From BOG-908 sp965198825 (GTDB lineage: Bacteria; Pseudomonadota; Alphaproteobacteria; Acetobacterales; Acetobacteraceae): a stretch of DNA of 64,000 nucleotides. The stretch spans positions 1,426,001 through 1,490,000 of the forward strand of contig CBDAQB010000003.1 of assembly GCA_965198825.1 (NCBI GenBank), written 5' to 3'. Shown in pieces: positions 16,656 to 25,068 of this stretch. The stretch's first letter is position 1. Every line of letters starts with the position of its first letter. The position numbers were made by a program, and so were the translations under genes. The notes beneath the pieces were generated by a model. It did no database searches. It had not been told where the DNA came from and worked only from the letters and a program-made list of their open reading frames with translations.

Positions 16656-17666
16656 ATGCGCCTTTACCGCCTTCCTACACACACCGGCATCGACGACCTC
16701 ACACTCACCGAAGCCGATACGCCGAAGCCAGGGCGCGGCCAGGTGCTCGTGCGCATGCACGCCGCCTCGCTGAACGCGCGCGACATTGCGGTGGCGACCG
16801 GCCGCTACATGATGAGCAAGATCCCGCCCGACCTGATCCCGCTGTCCGACGGGGCAGGCGAGGTGGTCGAGACAGGCGAAGGCGTCACCCGCGTGCAGGC
16901 AGGCGACCGCGTGGCGGGCATCTTCATGCAAGGCTGGCTGGGCGGCGACATCGAGCCCGAGCATGGCGCCACTGCCCTGGGCGGCGCCATCGACGGCGTG
17001 CTGGCCGACTACAAGCTCTTCGATGAAGCCGGCCTGGTGCATATCCCAAGCCATCTCTCCTACGAGCAGGCGGCTACGCTGCCTTGCGCCGCGGTCACCG
17101 CCTGGAACGCGCTCACCTGGCTGCATCCGATCATCCCTGGCCAGAGCGTTCTTCTGCTCGGCACCGGCGGCGTTTCCATCTTCGCCCTTCAGTTCGCCCG
17201 GGCTGCAGGCGCCCGGGTCATCATCACCTCGTCGAGCGACGAGAAACTCGGCCGCGCCCGCGCTCTCGGCGCGAGCGACACGATCAACTACAAGGCCAAT
17301 CCCGATTGGGAGGCTGAGGTGATGAAGCTGACCGATGGCCGGGGCGTGGACCACGTGGTCGAGGTTGGCGGCCCCGGCACGATGCCGAAGTCCATCGCCT
17401 CCACCCGCCTCGGCGGCATCATCGCCGTCATTGGCGTGCTCACCCGCGGCCAGATCGATCCGACTTCCATCCTGGGGCGCGGCGTTATCCTGCGCGGCAC
17501 CTATGTTGGCTCGCGCAGCATGTTCGAGGCGATGAACCGCGCCATATCGCAGCATCGCATCGAGCCTGTGATTGACCGGGTGTTTGCGTTCGACGACGCG
17601 AAAGCTGCCTATCACCACATGAAAACTGCTAGTCATGTAGGGAAGCTGGTGATTTCGCTGCAGTGA
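16656..17666 (+). CDS. Medium-chain NAD(P)-dependent oxidoreductase (zinc-less, quinone-reductase-like)
   Basis: This MDR-superfamily protein of 336 aa has a GroES-like N-terminal domain (AASLNARDIAVATGRY, LSDGAGEVVETGEG) and a Rossmann cofactor domain with LLGTGGVSIFALQFARAAG near residue 170. The zinc-ligand cysteines of true alcohol dehydrogenases are absent, pointing to a quinone/enoyl reductase or an uncharacterised reductase. MRLYRLPTHT is taken as start because GGGAG precedes it; an ATG 15 bases earlier has no ribosome site. It interrupts the usual mrdA-rodA adjacency and is bracketed by repeat copies B and C. Confidence 0.82.
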   Translation: MRLYRLPTHTGIDDLTLTEADTPKPGRGQVLVRMHAASLNARDIAVATGRYMMSKIPPDLIPLSDGAGEVVETGEGVTRVQAGDRVAGIFMQGWLGGDIEPEHGATALGGAIDGVLADYKLFDEAGLVHIPSHLSYEQAATLPCAAVTAWNALTWLHPIIPGQSVLLLGTGGVSIFALQFARAAGARVIITSSSDEKLGRARALGASDTINYKANPDWEAEVMKLTDGRGVDHVVEVGGPGTMPKSIASTRLGGIIAVIGVLTRGQIDPTSILGRGVILRGTYVGSRSMFEAMNRAISQHRIEPVIDRVFAFDDAKAAYHHMKTASHVGKLVISLQ

Positions 17667-17710
17667 CAGTTGGACCTGCCTCGCAAGCCGTCTCGCGCTT
17701 CGAAGGAAGC

Positions 17711-17851
17711 AAGGTCCACCACGAAGACGCGAAGATCACGAAGGTTCACGAAGAAGCGGATCCTGATGACCAGCGATGATGCTGGGTCCTAGGAATTTTG
17801 CTCTGCGCCTTCGTGGTGCTTCGCGTTCTTCCATCCTTCGTGGTGGATCTT
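17711..17851. repeat. R-family inverted repeat, copy C
   Basis: It begins AAGGTCCACCACGAAG 44 bases after the oxidoreductase stop and ends CTTCGTGGTGGATCTT (one base differs from the other copies). The centre differs from copy B. Confidence 0.9.
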
Positions 17852-17951
17852 AAGCGCCTCTCCTCAGGCGGGAATACTGGCGGGTGGCCCTGCCGAACCG
17901 GCTAGCGGGGCATCGCCACGCCAGCCCGAAACCTGCTAACCCCATGCCTCA

Positions 17952-19100
17952 ATGATCTCCGAACGCCGTCTCCTCCGCGCCGAGCCCGATTTCGGCCTGC
18001 TGACCAAGATGTGGCAGGTGAACTGGGTGTTTGTCGTGCTGCTCTGCGCGCTCGCGGGCTGCGGCTATGTCGCGCTCTACTCCGCAGGCGGGGGCCCGGA
18101 GCCCTACGCCTGGCGGCATGGCCTCCGCTTCGGCTTCTCGCTGGTCATGATGCTGTCGCTGGCGATGCTGGACATCCGCTTCATCGCCCGCTTTTCCTGG
18201 CCGATATACGGCGTCGCCCTGGTGCTGCTCATCCTGGTGCTGAAAATGGGCCATGTCGGGAAAGGCGCCGAGCGCTGGCTCGAACTTGGGCCGGTCCAGC
18301 TCCAGCCGAGCGAAATCATGAAGGTGGCCCTCGTCATGGCGCTGGCCTCCTGGTTCAACCGCGCGACGTGGGACCGCGTCGGCAACCCTTTGTTCCTCAT
18401 CCTGCCCGCCATTGCGGTCGTGCTCCCCGTCGGGCTCATCCTCAAGGAACCGAACCTCGGCACCGCCTTCATCACGGCCGTGGTCGGCTTCTCCGTCTTC
18501 GTCGCCGCGGGCATGCGCCTCTGGCAAATCGGGCTGCTTCTCATCCCCGTGCCGTTTCTCGGCGAATTCGCCTATCACCATCTGCACGACTACCAGCGCG
18601 CCCGCATCACCACCTTTCTCAATCCGGAGAGCGACCCGCTCGGCGCCGGCTACAACATCATCCAGTCGAAAATCGCCCTCGGCTCGGGAGGCATGTGGGG
18701 CAAGGGCTTCATGCAGGGCACCCAGGCCCACCTGAATTTTCTGCCCGAGAAACAAACCGACTTCATCTTCTCCATCGTCGCCGAAGAATGGGGATTGATC
18801 GGCGCGCTTGCCTTGCTCGGCCTGCTCCTTCTCATCATCCTGGGCGGCATGCTCATCGCGCTGCGCAGCCGCCACCAGTACGGCCGGCTGCTCGCCTTCG
18901 GCATTTCCACCAACATGTTCATGTATGTCTTTGTGAACGTCGCCATGGTCGTCGGCGCGATCCCGGTCGGCGGCGTGCCCTTGCCGCTCGTCAGCCACGG
19001 CGGCTCGGCCATGCTCACCGTGATGTTCGCCATGGGGCTGCTGATGTCGGTGCATGTGCACCGGGACGTGGTTTTTGCTGATAAGCGGGATACGATTTAA
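17952..19100 (+). CDS. rodA: Peptidoglycan glycosyltransferase RodA (SEDS family)
   Basis: This is the SEDS-family glycan polymerase of the elongasome, partner of PBP2. About ten membrane helices are visible in 382 aa. Family landmarks are LQPSEIMKVALV, LKEPNLGTAF, the long periplasmic loop with GMWGKGFMQGTQAHLNFLPEK, and the C-terminal GGVPLPLVSHGGSAM. The start chosen begins MISERRLLRAEPDF; an ATG eight bases earlier terminates at once. Its 3' end shows a shift to G/T-ending codons before repeat E4. Confidence 0.95.
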   Translation: MISERRLLRAEPDFGLLTKMWQVNWVFVVLLCALAGCGYVALYSAGGGPEPYAWRHGLRFGFSLVMMLSLAMLDIRFIARFSWPIYGVALVLLILVLKMGHVGKGAERWLELGPVQLQPSEIMKVALVMALASWFNRATWDRVGNPLFLILPAIAVVLPVGLILKEPNLGTAFITAVVGFSVFVAAGMRLWQIGLLLIPVPFLGEFAYHHLHDYQRARITTFLNPESDPLGAGYNIIQSKIALGSGGMWGKGFMQGTQAHLNFLPEKQTDFIFSIVAEEWGLIGALALLGLLLLIILGGMLIALRSRHQYGRLLAFGISTNMFMYVFVNVAMVVGAIPVGGVPLPLVSHGGSAMLTVMFAMGLLMSVHVHRDVVFADKRDTI

Positions 19101-19111
19101 GCAAGGAAGGC

Positions 19112-19222
19112 CTTCTTTTTTGAAAAAAAGAAGCAAAAACTTTTGCGATTTTGGGCCGGGCCTGAGGAAGTGCCGGGCCTAAACATGTAAAAGTTTTTTG
19201 GTTCTTTTTTTCAAAAAAGAAC
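19112..19222. repeat. A/T-rich palindromic element E4 (complete, arms swapped)
   Basis: The left arm (19112-19133) is the GAAG type and the right arm (19201-19222) the GAAC type, the reverse of the other complete copies. The centre is GGGCCGGGCC...GCCGGGCC. It lies between rodA and the MAPEG gene. Confidence 0.9.
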
Positions 19223-19253
19223 TTTCTTCCTTCCTTCTGGATTGGATCCGATC

Positions 19254-19667
19254 ATGCCACCCATCGCCTTAAGCGAAGGCTCAACAGAACTCCATCTCCT
19301 CGGCGTGGCAGTCCTGATCGGTCTCGTCCAGCTCGTACTCGAAGCGGGCGCCTCACAGAGCCAGCGCGGCTTCGCCTGGGCTGCAGGGCCGCGCGACGAA
19401 GCGCGCCAGGTACACGGCGTTGCCGCCCGGCTGCAGCGCGCGCAGAGCAATTTCCTCGAGACCTTCGCCATGTTCGCGGCGTCGCTTCTCGCCGCCCTCA
19501 TGCTCGGCCACGCCGGCCACATGACCCTGGTCGGCGCGTGGCTCTATGTCATTGGCCGGGCGATTTACGTTCCGCTCTACGCGGCCGGTGTGCCGATGAT
19601 GCGCAGCGTGGCTTGGGTGGTCGCCATGGCGGGGATTGGTTTCGAGGTCGCGGCTGTTATTTCGTAG
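19254..19667 (+). CDS. MAPEG family membrane protein
   Basis: This 137-aa protein has four hydrophobic segments arranged as in MAPEG (membrane-associated eicosanoid/glutathione metabolism) proteins. Typical landmarks are the RLQRAQSNFLETFAMF helix, where Arg/Asn/Glu are conserved in the family, and a YVIGRAIYVPLYAAGVP stretch. Bacterial members are uncharacterised, and glutathione-transferase activity should not be assumed. The ribosome site before the ATG is weak; a TTG 12 bases upstream is an alternative. It stands alone between repeats E4 and E5. Confidence 0.8.
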   Translation: MPPIALSEGSTELHLLGVAVLIGLVQLVLEAGASQSQRGFAWAAGPRDEARQVHGVAARLQRAQSNFLETFAMFAASLLAALMLGHAGHMTLVGAWLYVIGRAIYVPLYAAGVPMMRSVAWVVAMAGIGFEVAAVIS

Positions 19668-19678
19668 AAGGAAAGCGC

Positions 19679-19715
19679 GTTCTTTTTTGAAAAAAAGAAC
19701 CAAAAAACTTTTGCG
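19679..19715. repeat. A/T-rich element E5 (single arm, GAAC type)
   Basis: A hairpin closed by GTTC/GAAC, then CAAAAAACTTTTGCG and the start of a GGGCCGGGCTTGGGG centre, but no right arm. It lies 11 bases after the MAPEG stop. Confidence 0.85.
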
Positions 19716-19775
19716 AACTTGGGCCGGGCTTGGGGATCAGATGAGCCTGGATTACGCATTTCGGCGCATCGTAAC

Positions 19776-19899
19776 GAGAATTCGCCAGGCTGAGCCAGCT
19801 GGCGTGGCTTGCCGAGCACCGGAGCGGAGCCGACCTATGGGTCGGTGAGCACCGGAGCGCAGGCAAACCGCGTCAGCTGGCCAGCATAGTAGAATTCTC
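19776..19899. repeat. P-family palindrome, long copy
   Basis: The outer ends are GAGAATTC and GAATTCTC. Inside are CAGCTGGC/GTCAGCTGGCC half-sites, the direct repeat GAGCACCGGAGCG twice (19814 and 19847), and the hairpin CCGACC-TATG-GGTCGG (19829-19844) at the centre. Its right end overlaps the stop codon of the minus-strand gene. A compact relative is at 50582. Confidence 0.8.
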
Positions 19900-20809
19900 A
19901 GGCGTTCTGGAGGCGTAATGCTTCCTTGGGCGCCAAGACCTGTCTTGGGATATAGAGGCTCAACCCGCTCATCTCGGGGATAGAAGATCCCGACTCGATG
20001 AACTTGGCAGCCCCAGCCAGGATCTTCCGGCGGAGCAGCTCCGCGCGCTCTTTCTCGAACTTGCCGCTTGCTTCCAGGCCTGAGATCTCCTCCAGCACGG
20101 GCAGCGCCTTGGAAATGAGATCGAGGCGTTCGGAGAATTTGCGCTCGCGGAAGTAGATCGCGTTCTTCCAGATATCCAGCAGCAGCTTTCTGACGCTGTC
20201 GATGAGGTCGGGCCGCCCGGAATATTCGAACACCTTGTCCCCGCCGGTGTCGCAGGAGGCGAGCACCAGGTCGGAGGTCGGCTTCTTGTCCAGTTCGGCG
20301 AAAGCTTCATAGAGCGTCATGACCGACTCCATCGAGGCGATGGCACGGGCAGGGCTCGAATGCTTGCCTTCGTCCTCGGTGAGCAGCACGACCAACGTGC
20401 CCGCGCTTTCCATGGGTGCAACGGCATCAGGGCCAAGCTTCATCAAATCCACGACGTGCGGCATGTAGTCCACCAGGAAGCGCAGCCGGAACAGCGGCCG
20501 GCCGACAACGCTCGACGCATCGCTGATCTGCTTGGCGCCGCCTGACGCCATGATCAGCACTGACCACCATTCGCTGTCGGCGAACTCGGCGACATCCAGT
20601 GTTTTCATGAGATGCCGCGCCGCATCGTTCAACTGCGTGTTGTAGGCAAGCAGGAATTTTTGATACGATTCCAGAACTTCTACCGTCCGCGTCTCGCCGG
20701 CCTGCCTGGTGATGTCGCGGTAGACCTGCTCGACGGTGGGCAGGATCTTGCTGGTTTCGACCGCTTCGAGGAATTGCGACAACCCCCGCACGATTTCCGA
20801 TTTCAGCAT
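19898..20809 (-). CDS. Hypothetical cytosolic protein, 303 aa
   Basis: I do not recognise the family. The product has no signal peptide or membrane segment and is strongly helical, with an acidic/basic alternating sequence (KFSERLDLISKALPVLEEIS, KFEKERAELLRRKILAGA). Codon use and GC content match neighbouring housekeeping genes, so it is a real gene. It ends within the P-family palindrome and starts 47 bases from the ruvX stop on the same strand, so it could be the second gene of a ruvX unit. Confidence 0.7.
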   Translation of the reverse strand: MLKSEIVRGLSQFLEAVETSKILPTVEQVYRDITRQAGETRTVEVLESYQKFLLAYNTQLNDAARHLMKTLDVAEFADSEWWSVLIMASGGAKQISDASSVVGRPLFRLRFLVDYMPHVVDLMKLGPDAVAPMESAGTLVVLLTEDEGKHSSPARAIASMESVMTLYEAFAELDKKPTSDLVLASCDTGGDKVFEYSGRPDLIDSVRKLLLDIWKNAIYFRERKFSERLDLISKALPVLEEISGLEASGKFEKERAELLRRKILAGAAKFIESGSSIPEMSGLSLYIPRQVLAPKEALRLQNA

Positions 20810-20856
20810 GCGCGCGGACTCCTAAGCTTGGTGACGGGGGTCGGGGACGGCAGACG

Positions 20857-21399
20857 TTACGTGTGCGGGTTTTCGCCCATCTTCGCCGCAGCGTCCAGGG
20901 CGCCTTGGTTACGGGAGGCGTCGAGTGCAGCCTGGAGCATGTAGGCCGCCGCCATCTGGTCCACGACGGCCGCCCGCTTGCCCCTGGTCATGTCCGCCTC
21001 GTCGATCAGGAACCGGTTTACCGCGGCGCTCGACAGGCGTTCGTCCCACATTGCGGTCGGCAGCGCCGTCGCTTCGGCGAGCGCCCTTGCCCAGTCGCGC
21101 GCCGCCTGCGCCGCCGGCCCGAGCGAACCATCCATCGACAGCGGAAGCCCGACGACCAGCCCGCCTGCGCCTTGCGCCCGTGCGATCCTGGCGATTTCAG
21201 CGGCGTTCGCGCTCAGCTTGCCGCGCTTGAGGCTGCCGAACGGGCTGGCCAGCAGGAGCGACACGTCAGACAACGCGATGCCGATGATCCGCGCCCCCGG
21301 GTCCAGCCCCAGCAGCCGGACACCAGGTGCGACCACCGCACGAAGGGCCGGCACGCCGAGGAGGGCGCCATTGCGGGCGGCAAGGTTGCTGGGGGCCAT
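20857..21399 (-). CDS. ruvX: Putative Holliday junction resolvase RuvX (YqgF)
   Basis: This is an RNase-H-fold nuclease, linked to pre-16S rRNA processing and to junction resolution. Diagnostic stretches are LLGLDPGARIIGIALSD (first catalytic Asp), GGLVVGLPLSMDGS, MWDERLSSAAVN (catalytic Glu) and the late VDQMAAAYMLQAALD (last Asp). It has 180 aa, a little longer than the typical 140-160, with an N-terminal tail. The ATG beginning MAPSNLAARN is chosen because the upstream extension would overlap divergent gatC. Confidence 0.88.
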   Translation of the reverse strand: MAPSNLAARNGALLGVPALRAVVAPGVRLLGLDPGARIIGIALSDVSLLLASPFGSLKRGKLSANAAEIARIARAQGAGGLVVGLPLSMDGSLGPAAQAARDWARALAEATALPTAMWDERLSSAAVNRFLIDEADMTRGKRAAVVDQMAAAYMLQAALDASRNQGALDAAAKMGENPHT

Positions 21400-21456
21400 G
21401 GTGCGGTTTATCCTCCGCCGCCTGCTGCACCGCAATCTGCCGAAGGTTCCCCCCAC

Positions 21457-21744
21457 ATGTCGCTCGACCCCGCGACCGTCAGGCGCATCGCCCGGCTCGC
21501 CCGCATTCGCGTGGACGACACCGACGTCTCGCGCCTGCAAACCGACCTGAACGCCATCCTGGGCTGGATCGAGCAGCTCAATGAAGTGGACGTGGAGGGC
21601 GTCACGCCACTGACCGGTGGCGCCCAGATCGCATTGCGCATGCGAGAGGACGCCGTGACCGACGGCGGCCGCGTGGAAGAGGTTCTGGCCAACGCGCCCG
21701 ACCGTTCCGGCGCCTTCTTTACCGTTCCCAAGGTCGTCGAATGA
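21457..21744 (+). CDS. gatC: Glutamyl-tRNA(Gln)/aspartyl-tRNA(Asn) amidotransferase subunit C
   Basis: GatC is the small clamp subunit of the GatCAB amidotransferase, which makes Gln-tRNA and sometimes Asn-tRNA by transamidation. The 95 aa carry the family marks VRRIARLARIRVDD, ILGWIEQLNEVDVEGVTP, LREDAV-like MREDAVTDGG and the C-terminal FFTVPKVVE. It overlaps gatA by four bases (ATGA), implying translational coupling. Confidence 0.95.
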   Translation: MSLDPATVRRIARLARIRVDDTDVSRLQTDLNAILGWIEQLNEVDVEGVTPLTGGAQIALRMREDAVTDGGRVEEVLANAPDRSGAFFTVPKVVE

Positions 21745-23228
21745 TGCTCTGTGCCCTTACTATCGCCGACGCCGCACGCGGCCTCCGCCGACGCGATTTC
21801 ACCGCGCGCGAACTGACGCGCGCCCACCTCGATGCCGTCGAGGCGCTCAACCCGCGGCTCAACGCCTTCATCACCGTCACCACCGACCAGGCCGAGGCTC
21901 AGGCCGATGCGGCCGACCAGGCGCTGGCGGCCGGGCAGGGCGGCCCGCTTGCAGGCATTCCGCTGGCGATCAAGGATCTTTTCTGCACGCACGGGGTGCG
22001 GACGACTGCGGCAAGCCGCATCCTCGATAATTTCATTCCGCCTTACGAAAGCACGGTGACTGCGAACCTGCTGCGCGACGGCGCGGTGTTTCTGGGCAAG
22101 TCGAACCTCGATGAATTCGCCATGGGCTCGTCGAACATGTCTTCGGCGTTTGGGCCGGTCGAGAACCCCTGGAGCCGCAGCAACGACCCTTCGGCCATAC
22201 TGGTCCCCGGCGGCTCCTCCGGCGGTTCGGCCGCGGCTGTCGCCGCCCGCATCGCCATGGGCGCCACGGGCACCGACACAGGCGGCTCCATACGCCAGCC
22301 CGCCGCCTTCTGCGGCATTGCAGGCATCAAGCCGACCTATGGCCGCTGCAGCCGCTGGGGCGTGGTCGCGTTCGCAAGTTCGCTTGATCAGCCTGGACCG
22401 TTCGCCCGCACGGTAGAGGATTGCGCGATTCTGCTCGGCTCCATGTCCGGCTTCGACCCACGCGACAGCACCAGCGTCGAACGCCCTGTTCCGGACTTCG
22501 CGGCGGCTTGCAGGCGTGGCGTACGCGGCTTGCGCATCGGCATTCCGAAGGAGTACCGCGCCGACGGCATGCCGCCGGCCATCGAAGCCTTGTGGCAGCA
22601 GGGGATTTCCTGGCTGCGCGACGCCGGCGCCGACATCGTGGACGTGTCGCTTCCGCACACGAAATACGGCCTCGCGACCTACTACATCGTGGCCCCGGCA
22701 GAGGCTTCCTCGAACCTCGCGCGCTATGACGGCGTGCGCTACGGCCATCGCGAGGCCGGCCACGACCTCAACGACCTTTACGAGCGCACACGCGCCGCGG
22801 GCTTCGGCGAGGAGGTCAAGCGCCGCATCATGATCGGCACCTACGTGCTGAGCGCCGGCTACTACGACGCCTATTATTTGCGCGCGCAGAAGGTCCGCAC
22901 GCTGATCCTGCGTGATTTCACCGACGCTTTCGCCAAGGTGGACGCGCTGCTCACACCCACCGCACCCTCGGCTGCCTTCGCGCAGGGTGAGAAGATGAAC
23001 GACCCTGTCGCCATGTACCTCAACGACATTTTCACGGTTCCCGCCAGCATGGCAGGCGTTCCCGCCATGTCCATTCCTTCGGGCCTGGACGGGCAGGGGC
23101 TCCCGCTCGGCCTTCAGGTCATCGGCCGGCCGTTCGACGAAGAGACCGTTTTCGCCGTGTCGCAAATCATCGAAGATGCAGCCGCCTTCAAGACATTGCC
23201 GCACCTCCATGCAGGAGCCGCCGCATGA
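21741..23228 (+). CDS. gatA: GatCAB amidotransferase subunit A (amidase)
   Basis: This subunit releases ammonia from glutamine for the GatB reaction. The amidase Ser-cisSer-Lys triad is intact: Lys78 (LAIKDLF), Ser159 (PGGSSGGSAAA) and Ser183 (DTGGSIRQPAAF). It has 495 aa, standard for GatA. It lies between gatC and gatB with four-base ATGA overlaps at both ends, so the three subunits are translated in step. Confidence 0.96.
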   Translation: MMLCALTIADAARGLRRRDFTARELTRAHLDAVEALNPRLNAFITVTTDQAEAQADAADQALAAGQGGPLAGIPLAIKDLFCTHGVRTTAASRILDNFIPPYESTVTANLLRDGAVFLGKSNLDEFAMGSSNMSSAFGPVENPWSRSNDPSAILVPGGSSGGSAAAVAARIAMGATGTDTGGSIRQPAAFCGIAGIKPTYGRCSRWGVVAFASSLDQPGPFARTVEDCAILLGSMSGFDPRDSTSVERPVPDFAAACRRGVRGLRIGIPKEYRADGMPPAIEALWQQGISWLRDAGADIVDVSLPHTKYGLATYYIVAPAEASSNLARYDGVRYGHREAGHDLNDLYERTRAAGFGEEVKRRIMIGTYVLSAGYYDAYYLRAQKVRTLILRDFTDAFAKVDALLTPTAPSAAFAQGEKMNDPVAMYLNDIFTVPASMAGVPAMSIPSGLDGQGLPLGLQVIGRPFDEETVFAVSQIIEDAAAFKTLPHLHAGAAA

Positions 23229-24676
23229 CCTACGTCATAGAAGGGGCGAGCGGCCCCTGGGAAATCGTCGTCGGCCTGGAAGTCCATGCGCAGGTCATCA
23301 GCCGGTCGAAACTGTTCTCGGGCGCCGCGACCGACTTCGGCGCGGACCCGAACAGCCAGGTGAGCTTCGTTGACGCCGCCATGCCGGGCATGCTCCCGGT
23401 CATCAACGAGGAATGCGTGGCGCAAGCCGTGCGCACCGGGCTCGGGCTGAATGCGCAGATCAACCTGCACAGCCGCTTCGACCGCAAGAACTATTTTTAT
23501 GCTGACCTGCCGCAGGGTTACCAGATCAGCCAGTTCGCACACCCTATTGTCGGAACAGGCAAGATCGAGATCGAACTCGCAGACGGCTCGACACGCAGCA
23601 TAGGCGTCACCCGCCTTCATCTCGAGCAGGACGCGGGCAAGTCGCTGCACGACCAGGACCCTTCGCGCTCCTTCATCGACCTCAACCGCTCGGGCGTGGC
23701 GCTGATGGAAATCGTCAGCGAACCCGACATACGCACTCCCGAAGAAGCCGGCGCCTACCTGCGGAAACTCCGCACCGTGCTGCGCTATCTGGGCACCTGC
23801 GACGGCAACATGGACGAGGGATCGATGCGCGCCGACGTGAACGTGTCGGTGCGGAAGGCGGGCGAGGATTTCCGCACGCGCTGCGAAGTGAAGAACGTGA
23901 ACTCCATCCGCTTCGTCATGCTCGCCATCGAGGCCGAAGCCAAACGCCAGGTGCAGATCTACGAAGATGGCGGCACCATCGACCAGGAGACCCGCCTGTT
24001 CGACCCGGCGCGCAACCACACGCGCAGCATGCGCAGCAAGGAAGATGCGCACGACTATCGGTATTTCCCCGACCCAGACCTGCTGCCGCTGGAGCTGGAG
24101 CAATCCTGGGTGGACGGGCTCAAGGCCTCACTTCCGGAATTGCCGGACGCCAAGCGCGCCCGCTTCGTGCGCGACTACGGCATCCCGATCTACGACGCCG
24201 GCGTCCTCGTCGCCGAACAGGCAACGGCCGACTTCTTCGAGACCGTGGCACGCGGCCGCGATGCGCGTATGGCGGCGAACTGGATCACCGGCGACTTCTT
24301 CGCGGCGCTCAACCGCACCGGCCGCACCATAGAGACCACCCCCGTCTCCGCCGACGCCCTCGGCCAGCTTCTCGACCTAATGGCGGACGCCACCATCAAC
24401 GGCCGCATCGCCAAGGACGTGTTCGAGATCATGGTCGAGACCGGGGAGGCCCCGGGGGCGATCGTCGATCGCCAGGGCCTCCGCCAGGTGACCGACACCG
24501 GCGCCATCGACCAGGCCGTCGCCGCCGTGCTCGCCGCCAACCCGGACAAGCTCGCCGAGTACAAAGCCGGCAAGGAGAAGCTGTTCGGCTTCTTTGTCGG
24601 CCAGACGATGAAGGCAACCGGCGGCAAGGGCAACCCGGCTCTAGTGAACGAGGCCGTCAAGCGTGCGCTAGCCTGA
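23225..24676 (+). CDS. gatB: GatCAB amidotransferase subunit B
   Basis: GatB is the ATP-dependent kinase/transamidase subunit that binds the misacylated tRNA. It starts with the family sequence WEIVVGLEVHAQV, followed by NYFYADLPQGYQISQ, EQDAGKSLHD, DLNRSGVALMEIVSEPD and DEGSMRADVNVS. The C-terminal helical and YqeY-like tail (about 330-483) ends GKGNPALVNEAVKRAL. Length 483 aa. Its 3' end keeps C-rich codons, unlike genes ending next to an A/T-rich element. Confidence 0.96.
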   Translation: MTYVIEGASGPWEIVVGLEVHAQVISRSKLFSGAATDFGADPNSQVSFVDAAMPGMLPVINEECVAQAVRTGLGLNAQINLHSRFDRKNYFYADLPQGYQISQFAHPIVGTGKIEIELADGSTRSIGVTRLHLEQDAGKSLHDQDPSRSFIDLNRSGVALMEIVSEPDIRTPEEAGAYLRKLRTVLRYLGTCDGNMDEGSMRADVNVSVRKAGEDFRTRCEVKNVNSIRFVMLAIEAEAKRQVQIYEDGGTIDQETRLFDPARNHTRSMRSKEDAHDYRYFPDPDLLPLELEQSWVDGLKASLPELPDAKRARFVRDYGIPIYDAGVLVAEQATADFFETVARGRDARMAANWITGDFFAALNRTGRTIETTPVSADALGQLLDLMADATINGRIAKDVFEIMVETGEAPGAIVDRQGLRQVTDTGAIDQAVAAVLAANPDKLAEYKAGKEKLFGFFVGQTMKATGGKGNPALVNEAVKRALA

Positions 24677-24835
24677 GCGCCGTCCGAAACCCTACTCTGG
24701 TGGCCATCTGACGCGCCTTGCCTGCGCTGGTGCTCACCAGAGCAAGTTTCAAACGGCGCTCCGTGATCGCCGTTCGTTGACCTCCCTCCCGCCACCACCT
24801 AGAAGGGCAGGGCAAACGTCGTGTTGCATCCCGGC

Positions 24836-24928
24836 GGAGGGGTGGCCGAGTGGCTGAAGGCGGCGGTTTGCTAAACCGTTGTACGGGGTCAACCCGTACC
24901 GTGAGTTCGAATCTCATCCCCTCCGCCA
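24836..24928 (+). tRNA. tRNA-Ser (anticodon GCT)
   Basis: This class II tRNA of 93 nt includes an encoded CCA. The acceptor is GGAGGGG/CCCCTCC with discriminator G; the anticodon arm has loop TTGCTAA (GCT at 24870-24872, reading AGC/AGU). A long variable arm is built from GTACGGG/CCCGTAC, and the T arm contains GTTCGAATC. It lies between gatB and repeat E6. Confidence 0.97.
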
Positions 24929-24949
24929 ATTTGCCGAGTGAGCAAGCGT

Positions 24950-25062
24950 GTTCTTTTTTGAAAAAAAGAACCAAAAAACTTTCACGAGTTTTAGGCGCGG
25001 CATGGGGATAAGCCCGGCCCAAACGTCCAAAGGTTTTTTGCTTCTTTTTTGCAAAAAAGAAG
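24950..25062. repeat. A/T-rich palindromic element E6 (complete)
   Basis: The left arm (24950-24971) is the GAAC type and the right arm (25041-25062) the GAAG type with a GC pair at the loop. It lies between tRNA-Ser (+) and a convergent gene (-). Confidence 0.9.
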
Positions 25063-25068
25063 TCCTTT

